A DNA stretch of 64,000 nucleotides from Mugil cephalus (Eukaryota; Chordata; Actinopteri; Mugiliformes; Mugilidae): assembly GCF_022458985.1 (NCBI RefSeq), contig NC_061779.1, positions 19,327,001 to 19,391,000 of the forward strand, in the 5' to 3' direction. This document shows, piece by piece, positions 37,966 to 49,900 of this stretch. The notes below the pieces were generated by a model, which searched no databases, had not been told where the DNA came from, and saw nothing but the letters and a program-made list of their open reading frames with translations. A program made the translations under genes and the position numbers. Position 1 is the first letter of the stretch. Each line of letters begins with the position of its first letter.

Positions 37966-40528
37966 GAGAGAGAGTGAGAGGCAGACAGGGACAAGGTACT
38001 TGTGGGCGATGATGCTCATTTCCTAAATGTTGGCCTCATTGTGATTATTATATCATTTCCAGGAAGCGGAATGCTTCTTTATTGCTTAACACAGGGGTTT
38101 AATTGGCATTTTGCTGCTGTGTGTGCTCCCATCCTGACAGACGCACAAATCCGTTTGGAGAAACAGATGATGACTGTTCAGCAGAGAGCGATGGTAACCA
38201 TTTCCTGATCCAAACGCAACACAATGGTCTCAAATCGTTTCTAACTTCAGTTTAACCTCGTTAATGCGTCTATACCTTTGAGTTGTCTCTGCTCGCTTTC
38301 CACCGCTGCTGTCACGCTTATACACGGATCACGTTTCTGCATGTTCCTGCAGACTCCCTCCTGCAGCAGGTATTCGCCGTGCGCTTCCTGGGCTCCATGG
38401 CGGTTCGCTGCGGCGACAACCAGGAGGTGATCTACGAGGCCATGAGGCAGGTGCTGGCTGCACGGGCCATCCACAACATCTTCAGGACCACGGAGTCGCA
38501 CCTCATGGTCACCAGCAGCAGCCTCAGGTACAATTTAATACACGTTTCATGAGAAAACCTCCTCCGGGTGCTCAGAAGGTTCCTGTATTGATACGGTATA
38601 GAGAGGAGATGACCACACAAACCAGTAACATTTTCTTTACAGTATTACAAGTGTGAAATATGCCAAATTTGTCACTCATGTATAAATATATTATATTTCT
38701 CAATGGAAACTTCAACTTTGTTGATGCTTGTTTGTTAACATTTTAGTTGTCGAGAACACTAAAGCACACTAAAGTATAACTTTTTATTACACACCAGCCT
38801 CTGCCAGTCGCAGACAACTTTGGTTGAACACGATCAGATAAGATTAATGTGTAATGGATCATCAATTTCAGCTTAGATAACGTTATGGGTTGGACTAAAC
38901 TTTGAAATTACGTCAAGTTAAACATTATTTGGAGGATTCTTGTTACATGTTAATGCTAACCGCTAGCTAATGCAACGTGTTTCAAGGGTGTCCAAGCAGA
39001 AGTAGCATTTACTACGTTATCCTGTATTGGTTTTACTTACTTCTAGTAACATCTTCGTAGGAGAGGCGTTAGTATATTCTCTAAAATATATGTTTTCATC
39101 ATCCATTCTTGCCAAAACTGTTTACACGCGATAGTGTTTGAGATGTTTTGCCTCCAGCTAAGCCCCGCCCCTCAACAAACATCATTGTTTACAAACAGTG
39201 AAGGGTCTGTAGTGCCTTTCAAAACACCCAAGGACAGCTCAGACCCTGTGTAACCTGTCATTTGTAAGACATTTCATCTCTAACTAATTGTAATAAGTTA
39301 TTGTCACAAAGAATTGTTTGACTGAAGATGGAGCAGAAAATTTGCTCAAGTTTCTAGTTTCTGTTCTCAACAGGTTGATTGACCCACAGACCCAAGTAAC
39401 GAGAATAAGTGTAAGTATCTCAAGTCAGGACGTTTATCAAAACAAAACATATTTTATCTGGTTTAAAAAAAAAAATTAATAAAAAACCTGTCTCACCATC
39501 TTTCGTTTCTCAGTTCCAGCTCGGAGAGGTGTGTCAGTTTGCAGCCCACCAAGAGAACGGGAGGCTGATGGGATTTGTAGTTGAAGGCCGAGACTGGAGC
39601 GACGGCGACGAGGAGGGCGAGCCGTCGTTCAGCGCCTTCGTCTTTGAAAGCAACACGGAGGGCGAAAAGGTTGGTTCACCACTAGCTCCATCAGCACTGA
39701 GGGGACACGTGTTAACTGATGCTAAAGACTATGTTCATCCTCATCCACAGATATGTTACACTATAAACCTGGCCAAGGAGATTACAGAAGCCAAGAAGGT
39801 AAGGCTGTCGTGTTCCAGCTACTCACGTTTCCTCGCAACCAAACAACTAAACGACACAACAACTTGTTGCTTAGTTGCAAGGAAATGTGAACATTCATGG
39901 GAATTTTAATAATAAATTACACTCCAATACTATGACACCTTATTGGATTATTTTCTTGGTTTTGATTTCCACCTAGTTTGGAGATATGTGACAGTAAAGT
40001 TGGTAAATTTATTGTCACAGTTTATCTTCAAGGAATGAAAAGATCCAGCGTGTGGGATTTAGTAGCATCAAGTAGTGAGACTATAGATATCAACCAAATG
40101 AATAACCTTTAAATCACCCTCCATCGTGTGCGGACCCACGATGACAACTAAAAAACACGAAATATCTAGAATGAGGTTTTGTTTTGTCCATTCTGGGACA
40201 CCGTAGACACATGGCTGACACCATGGAAGAGATCCCACTTGCTCCCTGTGTAGAGGTAAAATGTTCCCTCACAGGAAAGATTTTTTTTTTTCAGGATTAT
40301 TCATTTAAAACATGATTGTGGAAATTTATATTTAATAGATTTCTACACACGTTTAAACACAAAATAAGTCAGATTGTCTCCATTGGTTTTTACAAGGACC
40401 CGGAGGCCCTGGCAGAGCTAATGAAGAACATGCCTCTCACCAACGATGGCAAATTCTTGCTCCTGGAGCCTGAAACGGGCGACACCAACGACGGAGCTGG
40501 ACAAGAAGACCTGGAGTCTGAGGCCTAG
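26875..40528 (+). CDS. appl2: APPL2, BAR-PH-PTB endosomal adaptor, complete
   Basis: Twenty-one coding exons: 26875-26931, 28911-29009, 29576-29635, 30468-30539, 31407-31494, 31637-31678, 31762-31820, 32205-32351, 32552-32634, 32827-32979, 35682-35870, 35964-36006, 36272-36328, 37045-37139, 37703-37858, 38141-38193, 38353-38527, 39374-39410, 39514-39669, 39751-39798, 40397-40528. Total is 2001 nt, 666 residues (human APPL2 664). All introns are GT..AG and all phases close. It starts MPAVHHKLLLEDALQDSPQ. BAR domain is about residues 1-270, PH about 276-380 (KAGYLN, YFFTQGGNLM, CEDRRYCFQI), PTB about 485-625 (VRFLGSMAV, RAIHNIF, LIDPQTQVTR, FAAHQEN), and it ends ESEA. The linker motif APGTPIQFD and the N-terminus favour APPL2 over APPL1. 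Family role: Rab5/Rab21-linked adaptor on early endosomes, coupling receptors such as adiponectin receptors to signalling. Intact, no oddities. Confidence 0.98.
33903..34175 (+). repeat. abundant teleost interspersed repeat in APPL2 intron 10
   Basis: 'ggtttcctcccacctccaaa', 'gttaggttaattggtgactc', 'ataggctggcgacctg' and 'gctgggataggctccagcaa' are hallmark phrases of this family. It ends in a GAGAT simple repeat (34,171-34,190). Confidence 0.9.
34195..34230 (-). mobile_element. LINE reverse-transcriptase scrap
   Basis: The minus strand encodes HGFPQGSVLGTL, a close match to the RT motif GVPQGSVLGPLLF of non-LTR retrotransposons. Only this scrap is recognisable, in APPL2 intron 10. Confidence 0.45.
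35205..35295 (+). repeat. fish LINE/SINE tail-like fragment
   Basis: 'tgtattgatccccgtgggga' and 'caagacagtgcaaaaataga' resemble the 3' portion of a widespread teleost retroelement. It is a fragment in APPL2 intron 10. Confidence 0.5.
37916..37980. repeat. (GA)n microsatellite
   Basis: About 65 bases of nearly pure GA starting 58 bases downstream of the APPL2 exon 15 donor. It is likely to be length-polymorphic. Confidence 0.97.
40040..40275 (+). repeat. perciform interspersed repeat in APPL2 intron 20
   Basis: 'gtgggatttagtagcatcaa', 'gtccattctgggacaccgta', 'gacaccatggaagagatccc' and 'ctccctgtgtagaggtaaaa' match, with drift, a repeat common in percomorph fishes. It is non-coding and supports the teleost assignment. 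Confidence 0.75.
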
Positions 40529-42044
40529 TTCCACTCACAAACCACAAACACGACCAGGGCCAACTTACGCTGAAACATGCTTGTAGAAAGGAAGGCTTTC
40601 CCTGGATAAAGGTCTCATCAGGACCCCTACTTCTAACTCTTGTGTCTGCACCAATACTAGAGAGTGTAGTTCACGTCCTCTGACCCCATGTTACTGGAGC
40701 TGCAGCTCTTTTGCAAAGAGCAGAAGAAGTTGAGGAGGGTTGAGGAGGTCGGCTTGACCAAAAAAAAAAGAAAAGAAAAAAAAGAAAAAAGCACATCTCT
40801 AGTTTGTTTTCCATGCTCACATGAGTCTTATTCTTTGGAGTTTGTCTTTGTCCAACTTCAGGTGGCGCGCATGAAAAGGGACGATACATAGGTACTGGTT
40901 GTGTTTCATTGTCCACTAATATCCCCGGCCGTCTATCTAGCAGGCAGTGGAGAATCATTCACTTCAGTTTAGGTTTACATTTACATACAGTAGTTTGTGG
41001 TGTTTGTTCTGTTTGTTAACTCATACTTACACAATTATTTTTGCTGTTTTATTCCTGATTATTCATGTACAAAAATATTATTTCAGTACAGAGTTTTTTT
41101 CTGTTGAATCATTACAGTTGGGGGCTATAGAGGAGATTTTGAAGGATGTTTATGTAACTAATGTTTTTTGTTTAAAAAAGGTTAAGAAGATGTCAGTTCC
41201 TTTCACCTGCAGTGCAGTGACTTTTAATAGCTGAATTGTTGAACCTGTGTGCTCTTCAAACTGTGGACAAAACCCTTTCTGCATTTTAACCACTAAGATT
41301 TCAGATTTCCTCCCGAACATTCCCACTAAAGTGCTTTCATCTCATGGTTCACGTTATTCTCCACTACCTGTACGGAACAAGTCTAAACATGATCTGTGTG
41401 CCAGACCCTTGTTGAAGCAACCCCCAAAAACTACTCTGTGCTCCACTTCCTGAATGCCTGTGTAAATATGATCTGTCCCGGTGTCTATATGATGTTCAGA
41501 CTCAGTCAATAGGCTCGGACTGCTGCGGTGCATGATTCAATAACAGTGTTCTCTCCTGTTCCCTTCGCAGAAGGTTAACGCTTCTCCTCCGAGCACCGAG
41601 CCATCACACTATATATGTATAAAAAAAATAGCAATCAACTAAAATGTCACCGATAATGCATGTCTGCGGATCACAGTGGGGCGCCGTGCGCTGACGGAAA
41701 AGCGATTTGCTCTTTGCTCTTACATATGAACGCTAATCAAAGCAGAGGAACTAATGGGAAAGTAATCTGTCAAATTCTTCTTCTTCTTCTTTCTGGATCC
41801 CAGTGCAGTTTTTTTTTCTCTCCACATTTTCTTTTTGAGCTGCAACACTAATCTCGATGGACAGTGGTAACCCATGCATCGTGTCGGCTTGTTTATCCTG
41901 CTCTGCATCGAGGCATCAGATGCAGAAGCGTTTTAAACGAGGACGAAGCGCGGCTCCTTCATTAGGACTGTTCTGCTCTGGTCATGATAATGGGACTGAA
42001 AGTGACACTACATTGTAATTGTAAAAAAAAAAAAAAAAAAGTCC

Positions 42045-42175
42045 ATGTTGGGAAATGCACTTATTCGCTTTCCTACAGGGAGTTAGAAAAGTTCATCCTG
42101 ACTCCGTGAAACGAGTCAAATTTAATTACCTGCACCTCTTAAAATCACTAACTGACAACTTATTGCACATTTGTG
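42045..42175 (-). repeat. partial family B repeat in APPL2 3' UTR
   Basis: 'catgttgggaaatgcactta', 'ttcgctttcctacagggagt' and 'ctgcacctcttaaaatcact' match the reverse strand of the family represented at 12,060-12,235, downstream of a poly(A) run at 42,023-42,040. Confidence 0.6.
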
Positions 42176-43064
42176 TAAGAACAAAGGCTCCAGGATAACG
42201 CTGCTTAAACCTTCCACTTAAACATTTTGAACTCGGAGTTGGAGACGTTTCACATAATGAAGTAAAAAGTAAATAATCAACACGTCTGACACTTTCTTAT
42301 GGAAGCAAGCACATCGTTATCTAAGTCTGCTTCATCACTGCATTGAATTAATTACGGCCATGAAAAACTGTTGCACATATTTTACATCAGTTTATTCAGA
42401 GTATTACACAGTAGCCTGTAAAGTACTGTTACATCATCCGGAGTGCCAGGTCTGTATAGTTGACTTCTTTTGAATGCCGCCGTGTGTCTTGTGTCTGAGC
42501 CTCAGCTTCTCAGTGAAGTCGAGCTGCATGAAATTGACCACCACGCCTTTGGAAGTCTTGATTGTGTGGAATGCAGCGTTTACCTTCCCACAGTCCTGAG
42601 ATGTCATCATAATTCATTTTAGGCAGATTTCCACAGATTTCTTAGGAAGCGCTAGTCTGGGTGGTTCTCGGTTCAGATGTGAACACATAATGAGGACTGT
42701 GGATCACCTGTCGGGCGACGTCTCACGTTCGCCCTTCAAACGGGACCTGGGATTTAATTTCAGAGAAGCACAGAGGAGAACGACTCTCGCACTACGAAGG
42801 CAACGCCTGCCAAGCAGGCAACGTGTCGGGCGTAACTTTATTGATTCGGCTGAGCTGCCAGATGGGCCTCGTGCGTTCACATTATCAGTAACTGTTTAAC
42901 AGACTCTACCAAGGAGCAGATAAATGCATTTCCCTAAATGTTGAACTTCCTGTCGCCTGATGTAAATGTGTATTGTCGGTTTATCTGACGCTGTAGAGAA
43001 ACACGTGTTTCATCCGGTACCCTCCCTCCTCAGGTGATGATTGATCCGCTTCGATCACGCCTTT

Positions 43065-43070
43065 AATAAA
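43065..43070 (+). terminator. candidate APPL2 poly(A) signal
   Basis: AATAAA, immediately followed by the hairpin at 43,073-43,090 and an ATTAAA at 43,095-43,100. Later AATAAA copies at about 43,489 and 43,832 are alternatives that would run into the TUBGCP6 3' UTR. Confidence 0.5.
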
Positions 43071-43072
43071 AG

Positions 43073-43090
43073 CAACGCTTACAAGCGTTG
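43073..43090. repeat. short perfect palindrome between convergent genes
   Basis: Arms CAACGCTT and AAGCGTTG flank a 2-base centre. On the outside, TTTAATA (43,062-43,068) mirrors TATTAAA (43,094-43,100). Together they make the region between the two poly(A) signals nearly symmetrical. Confidence 0.8.
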
Positions 43091-43102
43091 GCCTATTAAA
43101 AC

Positions 43103-43108
43103 TTTATT
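43103..43108 (-). terminator. candidate distal TUBGCP6 poly(A) signal
   Basis: AATAAA on the minus strand, about 855 bases past the TUBGCP6 stop. If used, its cleavage site would fall inside the palindrome shared with the APPL2 end. Confidence 0.35.
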
Positions 43109-43814
43109 TTACAGTTTGATGATTAACATTTACAGCCAGTACTTCTGTTTGCTCTCTGACTGATGACTCGATCGGAGAGAAGATTTGCTCCAGCTTAACT
43201 GTCCAGTCAAGAAAAGTAATCCTTACTGTACGAGGTCTGTTGCAGCCCATTACACGTACTACAGCTGTGCTGCATAGTCTTGATGCGTTTTTGCTTTGTA
43301 AGTAATGCACCGTCAGGAGAAATGTTGTGGGTACTCATTGTATAGGACATGTATTTCAATAATATAGTCAAGACTGCATTTTTTTTTCTCCTTCTCTCTG
43401 TATCTTTTTGGAAATGGCTGAAGTCGTCAGAATTCATCAGGCTTCGCGTTTAATTTGTCCCAGTTTTCTAAAACCTATGTTAACATCTTTAATAAATAGA
43501 AGTAATTTTTTCTTACTAATGTTGTGTTTTTTTTTGTCACGTAAGAGCTTTAAATTTGACACCAGAGAATAGAGATTTTATGAAACAAAGTGGTTTGCTT
43601 TTTTATTTACATTAAACTGATTATCTTATATTGTCTTAAAACAGGCACAGCTGTAGGCACATACGAGCATGGGATGCATTACAACAGGCATCAGCTTTAT
43701 CTTACAGATTCAGACCAGAAGCAGAGTCTAATTATTCAAGCACACACACAGAGTTCAGATTCTGTATACTGATGCAGGCTAAGAGCCTATGACACACTAT
43801 AGGCAGGTTTTAAT

Positions 43815-43820
43815 TTTATT
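43815..43820 (-). terminator. candidate proximal TUBGCP6 poly(A) signal
   Basis: AATAAA on the minus strand about 140 bases past the TUBGCP6 stop codon, a normal position for a short 3' UTR. Confidence 0.55.
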
Positions 43821-43960
43821 CTGGACACGAAAATAAAGGCTGGAATAACTTATTGTAATATATATACATATGAATTAGTCTTAGGTGAAGCAATTCTCAA
43901 ATTACTAAATGTCTAAAACAGACACCTGTCTCATGTACAACTTACAAACCAGTGCACAGC

Positions 43961-46900
43961 TCAAGAGTCTTTGTAGTAGTTGTTGAAGTTGATGCGAAGC
44001 AGGAAATCCTCCAAATGAGGCTGATAACCTCTGTTCACCAGCTTGGTCACCACTGAGAGCAGAAGAAGAGAGACGCTTTTAATTCTTGTTTGTGACTCTT
44101 CAGTCAGGTATGAATCATTCAGCTTTTTTTTTTCTTTTTAAAACCTCATGACAATAAAGTGGTGTCTCTATCATACTTCATGGTATCATCTATGTCCAAT
44201 ACCTTAGAACACACACTTTGGTTCAGTAATTGTTTTTTTAAGCAACAAGTGAATCATTCCTATCAAATTGCTAAGTGAAAGAAGTCACGATGGCTTCACT
44301 GTTGTCATATTGTCAGTGTAAGTGAAAGCAGGTAAACAATATTGTCTGGCCTTACCTTTGAAAAGGAAGTGAGAGTAATACTTGAAGGTGTTGTACGACT
44401 GCTGCATAGCAATGAAGCTCGGGTGCACTGCCTCCCCCTGCTGGCTGTCCCATGGCTGTGCGATCAGCTGGGCCCGGAACTTGAGGATGAGACTGAAGAT
44501 GCTGTGGATGATGTTCATGACCGGAGCCGCTTTCTCCGTCAGCAAACCCCTGGGGACAGGACAAGAGTGGCAAGTTTAAGAAACATGACAAGAAACTTTT
44601 GAATGACTTCCTGAGACAGGCTGAAGTTACACATACAAGAGATACAGTGATACAGACAACCTTTCCTAATGAGAATAAATCATTCATCGGCTTCAGAAGC
44701 TAACCTCAGCTCCAGCTAGAATCTTGATTAACTTATGAGAAGGTTGAATTAATTTTATATGAAATTATGGAAGCAAAGTGTGCCACTTTCAACTTCCTCT
44801 CCCTGCAAAGAGCCTGAAGAAATGCTTTTGCTCCACTGAATTTTTCAACATTTTGGGGTTGTTGCAGCCTGAAAACATGATGGTTTCATGAGATTTTCAT
44901 GGTTTGTATAATAGCTGACAAGCCTTTGCTTAGTCCCTAATCCCTGTGCATGTGAAGGGATCAGGACACCACAAAGATTCAATCCAGGTTTATTTATATG
45001 ACGGCGACAGCGGCATGGAAACATTTTGAGCCGAACCCAGTTAATATGAGAGCTTTATCAGTAATGACACTTAGTAGATGTACAGCGTGCTAATATTCCT
45101 GCTGTAAGAATAAACAAGAGCAAGGGGGCAGCAAACTATGTTGATGACAGCAGATATATTCCGGGTGGGTTGGCTGCATGATGAATATATGAAGTACTGT
45201 TAGCAGGTTGGAGAATGATGCAACAGTTAGACAGGAATAGGTAACACATGTATCCAGGATCCCTGCAGTTAAACATTATTATCTCTACTATACTGACTGG
45301 TCTAAAGCTGAAATGAAGTTGAGTAAACAATGAATTAATTACATGTCAATGTTCAAGCTGTTTATGAACTAAAATGTTTAACAACTAATTTTGTGTTTCC
45401 AAGATATGACAATTTAATATGTTTTGAACTGTTCCCTCAGAGCCAGGAACTGTCAGAAACCCAATGATAATTAATTTGCCAAGAGTAATAGAACAATATC
45501 GTACTTTGGTCCACTGTGGGCAAACAGTCTTACTTTGTACGTTTATTTTAAGTTTGCGGCTTAATTTAATTAAGAGTTTCAGGTCTAGTAACCATCCAGA
45601 AACTGACCCCTGACTATAAGCTGATTATCATAAGCTGATAACAACTGACTTCTGTTCGCTTAGGATGAGAAAAAGTGAATCACAGCCCTCAGAGTTTTTC
45701 CACTGTCTCTTTGCAATTTAGAGCATTCATTCCACAGAATTATCTTAAGAGTTTGTGCTGCTGCGAGACGCCTTGATTTGAATAACACTCGACTATTTCT
45801 CATGTTTGACATACAGTATGTAGATCTGTTAGGAATTTTAAAGTCAGGCTAAAATAAAATTCTTTATATGCATCTTTAAATCATAAGTGTACCAATGTAA
45901 TGAGTTTTTTTAATGAGTACTCAGCATGTGCTTATGTTAATTCACAAGTTACCTCGGCCTAGTCCCACATGCAGACTAAAGACCAATAAGAATCCTGAAT
46001 ACATGAAGCTGCGTTCACTCAAAATACTGCTTTTGCTCCAAGTTGTCATTTCCTGTCCACTTACAGCTCCCAATTTGTGCATAAAGGCACGAGTAAGCAT
46101 TATACTGCGATGAATTACTGAAGCAATATCTCATATTGCACACTTGCAGTTCCCCGGCTCACCTGAAGATGGCTCTGTTGAGGTAGTCTGCGTGCGTGCG
46201 GTGGATGGCGTCCAGGTCGCTGGCGGTGGCGAGCTTTGCTACGAACTCGCTCCAGGACACTTGCAGGATCTGGTTGGCGATGTATCCCTGTATGACCTTG
46301 ACAAAATGCTGCATCTCGTGCCTGTACAGCTGCAGCTGACGGAACTGCACGGAGCGACCCGCACCTTTCACCAGCGCTGAAACACAAACGGGAGAACGAG
46401 CGTTAGAGCCTCGAGGATAAACTTTTGACATGTGTTTGCTGCTGGTGTCGTTTCACAGTAAAAATAAAACCTTCTGAGATTTTTTTTTTTTACCTCTTGG
46501 TCTTGACAAAAGAAGCCTTAAAAACCTTTTAACCACTTTGTGCTCTATTGACAATCGTTGCTTGCATTCTTTTCCGTTTCTTCTGGTTATAGTTATGTCC
46601 GCCTGCTTATGGTTTTCTAGTAAGTTAACACTCCCCCCCCCCATCAGGGTACTTATTTATGTAGTCAGCACACAGGCCTCCGCTGATCAATACTATCCAA
46701 CACAGTGAAGCACAAGGTTTTACAACAACCCCACAGGCCTGAGAGGTGCTTTGTATAAATAAAACATAAAAGAAGCTGAACATACCTCTACATGAATATT
46801 TTATGAACATTAGTGGCACAACAGGAAAGCCTATTTCTCAGAAGTAAGGCGCAGTCCGAGCCGGGGCTGAATCAGCAGCTCCTTCTTTCTCACCTGTCCT

Positions 46901-49900
46901 CTTGAGGTGGAACCAGACGTCCCGGAGGCTCCACACCATGTGTTTGAGCTGCAGCAGGAACGAAAACAGACGGTTGTACTTGTTCATGCAGCTGTCTGTG
47001 ATGATGATATTCAACGGCCAGTCCACCTGGGAGGTGACAAGAGGGAGAGAAGAAAATATATTAAAAAAAAAAAAAAAAAAAAAGTAATGTAAGAAAGCTT
47101 TGCATGTGACGCTGTGAGAGCAAGTGAGCGTGAAGGAAAGCAAAGGGAGGGGGAGAGTTGGGAAAAACAGGTAAAAGGAGAGTGATGATGACGTGGGGGG
47201 AAAAGGAGGAAGGCGTGAATACAGAGACGCTGACAAAAGGAGGTGAGAGGAGTGTGAAGGGAAGACTAAGTGGTGAGAGATGGGGGTAGACGTAAATGAC
47301 AGGAGGAGGAAGGAAAGAAATGTGGGGAGAAAGGAAAAGAGAGAGATGAGAAAGGGGGAGGGAGTCGAGAAAGGTACAAGAAAGAGATTCGGCAGGAACA
47401 GTCATGAGAGAGAGAGAGGGGTGAGAGCAAGAGTGGAGGACAATATGTGCGGCATTAGTCACCCGAAAGACACAACTCCAATCAATCTATGAGCTTGAAC
47501 CTTTTAAGTGCGTGATAAGCTCATTTTCCACAGCCGAAGCAGTTTGTCAAAACATGACAGGCTGTCACATTCAAGCTGCCACTCACGCCGAGACAAGCAC
47601 ACCCGGGCAAGGGTACGCGCTCCATTAAAACGGCCTCACCTTGTAGCGGAGCTCCAAACAGTTGAGAGAGTCGGGGGCGTGCGGGTGGAAGGTGTCGGGC
47701 AGGAAGCGGAGGGCGAAGGTGAAGTTGCCGGCTAAAGGGGTGTCTCCGTGCAGGCTGTACTGCAGGGCCTTACTGAGGATGGAGTTCAGGACCAGAGGGG
47801 TCAGCAGCTCACCCGGCGTCTGTCCGCTGCCCAGCTGGATGAGTTGAACAAATAAAATGCACATAAGGTTGAACGCCGTCATCTGTTATATAAATACTCC
47901 ATTACGGCTCAAGCGCTGGCTGCTTTCCTTTGCGGAAGAACGCCGCAGGTAGCTGATTACATGGCTAGCTCGCTTTTTCCGTTGAATGCGTGCTAATCAG
48001 TGAAATAGGTGTTTGGCTGGATAAACAAAACCTTCTGCCTCATGGGCCTCTAGAGACAGATGTACATTAATATTTCTGCAGAACAGCACAGAGGTGTTAG
48101 CAAAGGCTTGTTATTTCGTGCCAAGATGCTTGGGCTTGACATAAAGTAGTCTGGAAACCTGGCAGTGATGCATCATGGGCCGCAAAACAAGCACAGAGAG
48201 AAAGCGGATATAAAATGCACACAAGGTTAAGCTATTTTTTTCCCCCTCCTTCACGTTTTGCTCACCACTGACTCCTAAAGAAAATGGCTATTTAACTGCT
48301 ACATGATCCATCTGTTTCTTCAACTAGTTGCCAAATGTGCCATTTGGAGCTGCGAGTTTGTTTTCTTCTGAAAATACCTGCTGAAAATGAGCAGCGAGTT
48401 GCAGGCCATGAACCAAAACAAGTTAAGAACTGCTTCTAAGAGCTGAGTCAGGTGAAAATCCACTGTGGGTTTGACATAGCAAGCACTACACCCAGTCATT
48501 TAATCCATTACTAATAATAATAAAAAAAAAATCGATTCCAGCAGCTCTCAGAATGTTCAGGTTTTCTTGTACATTACAAGGCAGCGCTCGCTTTTCAAAA
48601 AGGGATGTGTGGCTTAAGCACACCACTAAAAGGCTCCGGGATAAAATGTGAGCCTTCACAATAAGAACTCCAGGTAATGGCGCAAGAGAAAAAAAAAGGA
48701 CATTTGGCCTCGTCTTAAGAAGTCCTTACTTGTTCTCTCATTGAACGCAATAAACTGCAGAAAAATACGGGATATCCGCCTATATTCAATCTGCATTGAA
48801 ATAAGACATAAAGGGAAAAAGAGCTTCACCTTTTCAAACAGGAGATCGCTGAGGGACTGTGCAAACTCTCCATCCTCCATCAGCAGGAAGTGGCGCAGGG
48901 CCTCAAAGTGTCTCTCCACTCCCAGCTCAACAAAGAAGTAGTCCACCACTGCTTTGTTCACCAAAGACACACTGGAGACAGACGGTGGGAGAGGAAATGA
49001 CCGAGGTAATGGGTGAAAAGTTTTCACACGGAAAATAATTTCCTACAGGTTGTAGAAATGACAGACAAAAAGCTCAGGAAATGTGTCAGTGTTTGTGAAC
49101 AACTTCCCATCTCCCATTACTTTAAATTATAAGTCTGAGCAATTCACATTTATCCTGGAAAGATTCCAATTGGAGATAAAAACAGTTAAAAATCTAAAAT
49201 TTCACTAAATGGGATAAAAATGTGTTGATAAATCATAGGAGCTGTGGTAAATATACAGCACGTCTGCTATGTGTAGAAAGGGATGAGAAAGCCATTTCTC
49301 TCCATACAAAGGCCGAACTGCACAGTGTGCAGAAACATTGTAAGCGAAGACTGGAAAGCTCGTGTGTAGATTCTGATGGAACGTTAAACATAAAAAGGAT
49401 CCCACAAAGATGTAATAAGAATTTAAATTATCCCTGCAGTCTGCAATATGCACTCTGCTGCAGTTAAAGTGGCCTGGAGTAGCAGAAAAATGACAAGAGA
49501 TCAGTGAACACTCGCACCTGAATTGCTATCAAACATTGTATTTTCCACTATATGTAAAATAAGTCACACGGCTCATGACTGTAAACAGTAGGTGCCACTT
49601 ATTCCTCTCTAACAGAAACCAGAGCCTCTCTTCTTGCATTCTTTCAGACACTTACTGCGTGATGAGCGGGGTAGTGACCGAGTGTTTTATCAGAACTGGC
49701 AGGGAAACCATCTCGCTGAGTTGGACGGATGTAGTGTCTGTGGCTCTGCGGAGAGTGGGGTCCATAGGAAGGCCCCAGGGGCCACGAGTTACCTGCTTCA
49801 GCAGCTGGCTCTCAGGGGAAGAAGCTGTGTGAAAGGGAGAAGACCGACATGTTGCTGAAGACATATCAAGAAATAACTCCAGAAAACTATGCTCTTTATG

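Larger units (their letters stand above)
40529..43090 (+). other. appl2: APPL2 3' UTR (inferred extent)
   Basis: No coding potential follows the stop codon. The first canonical AATAAA on the plus strand after the stop that I found is at 43,065-43,070, giving a 3' UTR of about 2.55 kb. A shorter UTR using a variant signal cannot be excluded. Confidence 0.5.

Noticed and set aside
46838..47462. Long serine/leucine-rich open frames in a TUBGCP6 intron
   Set aside because: They arise from purine-rich DNA and a poly(A) run; the true exon 47026-46894 ends at a clear donor.
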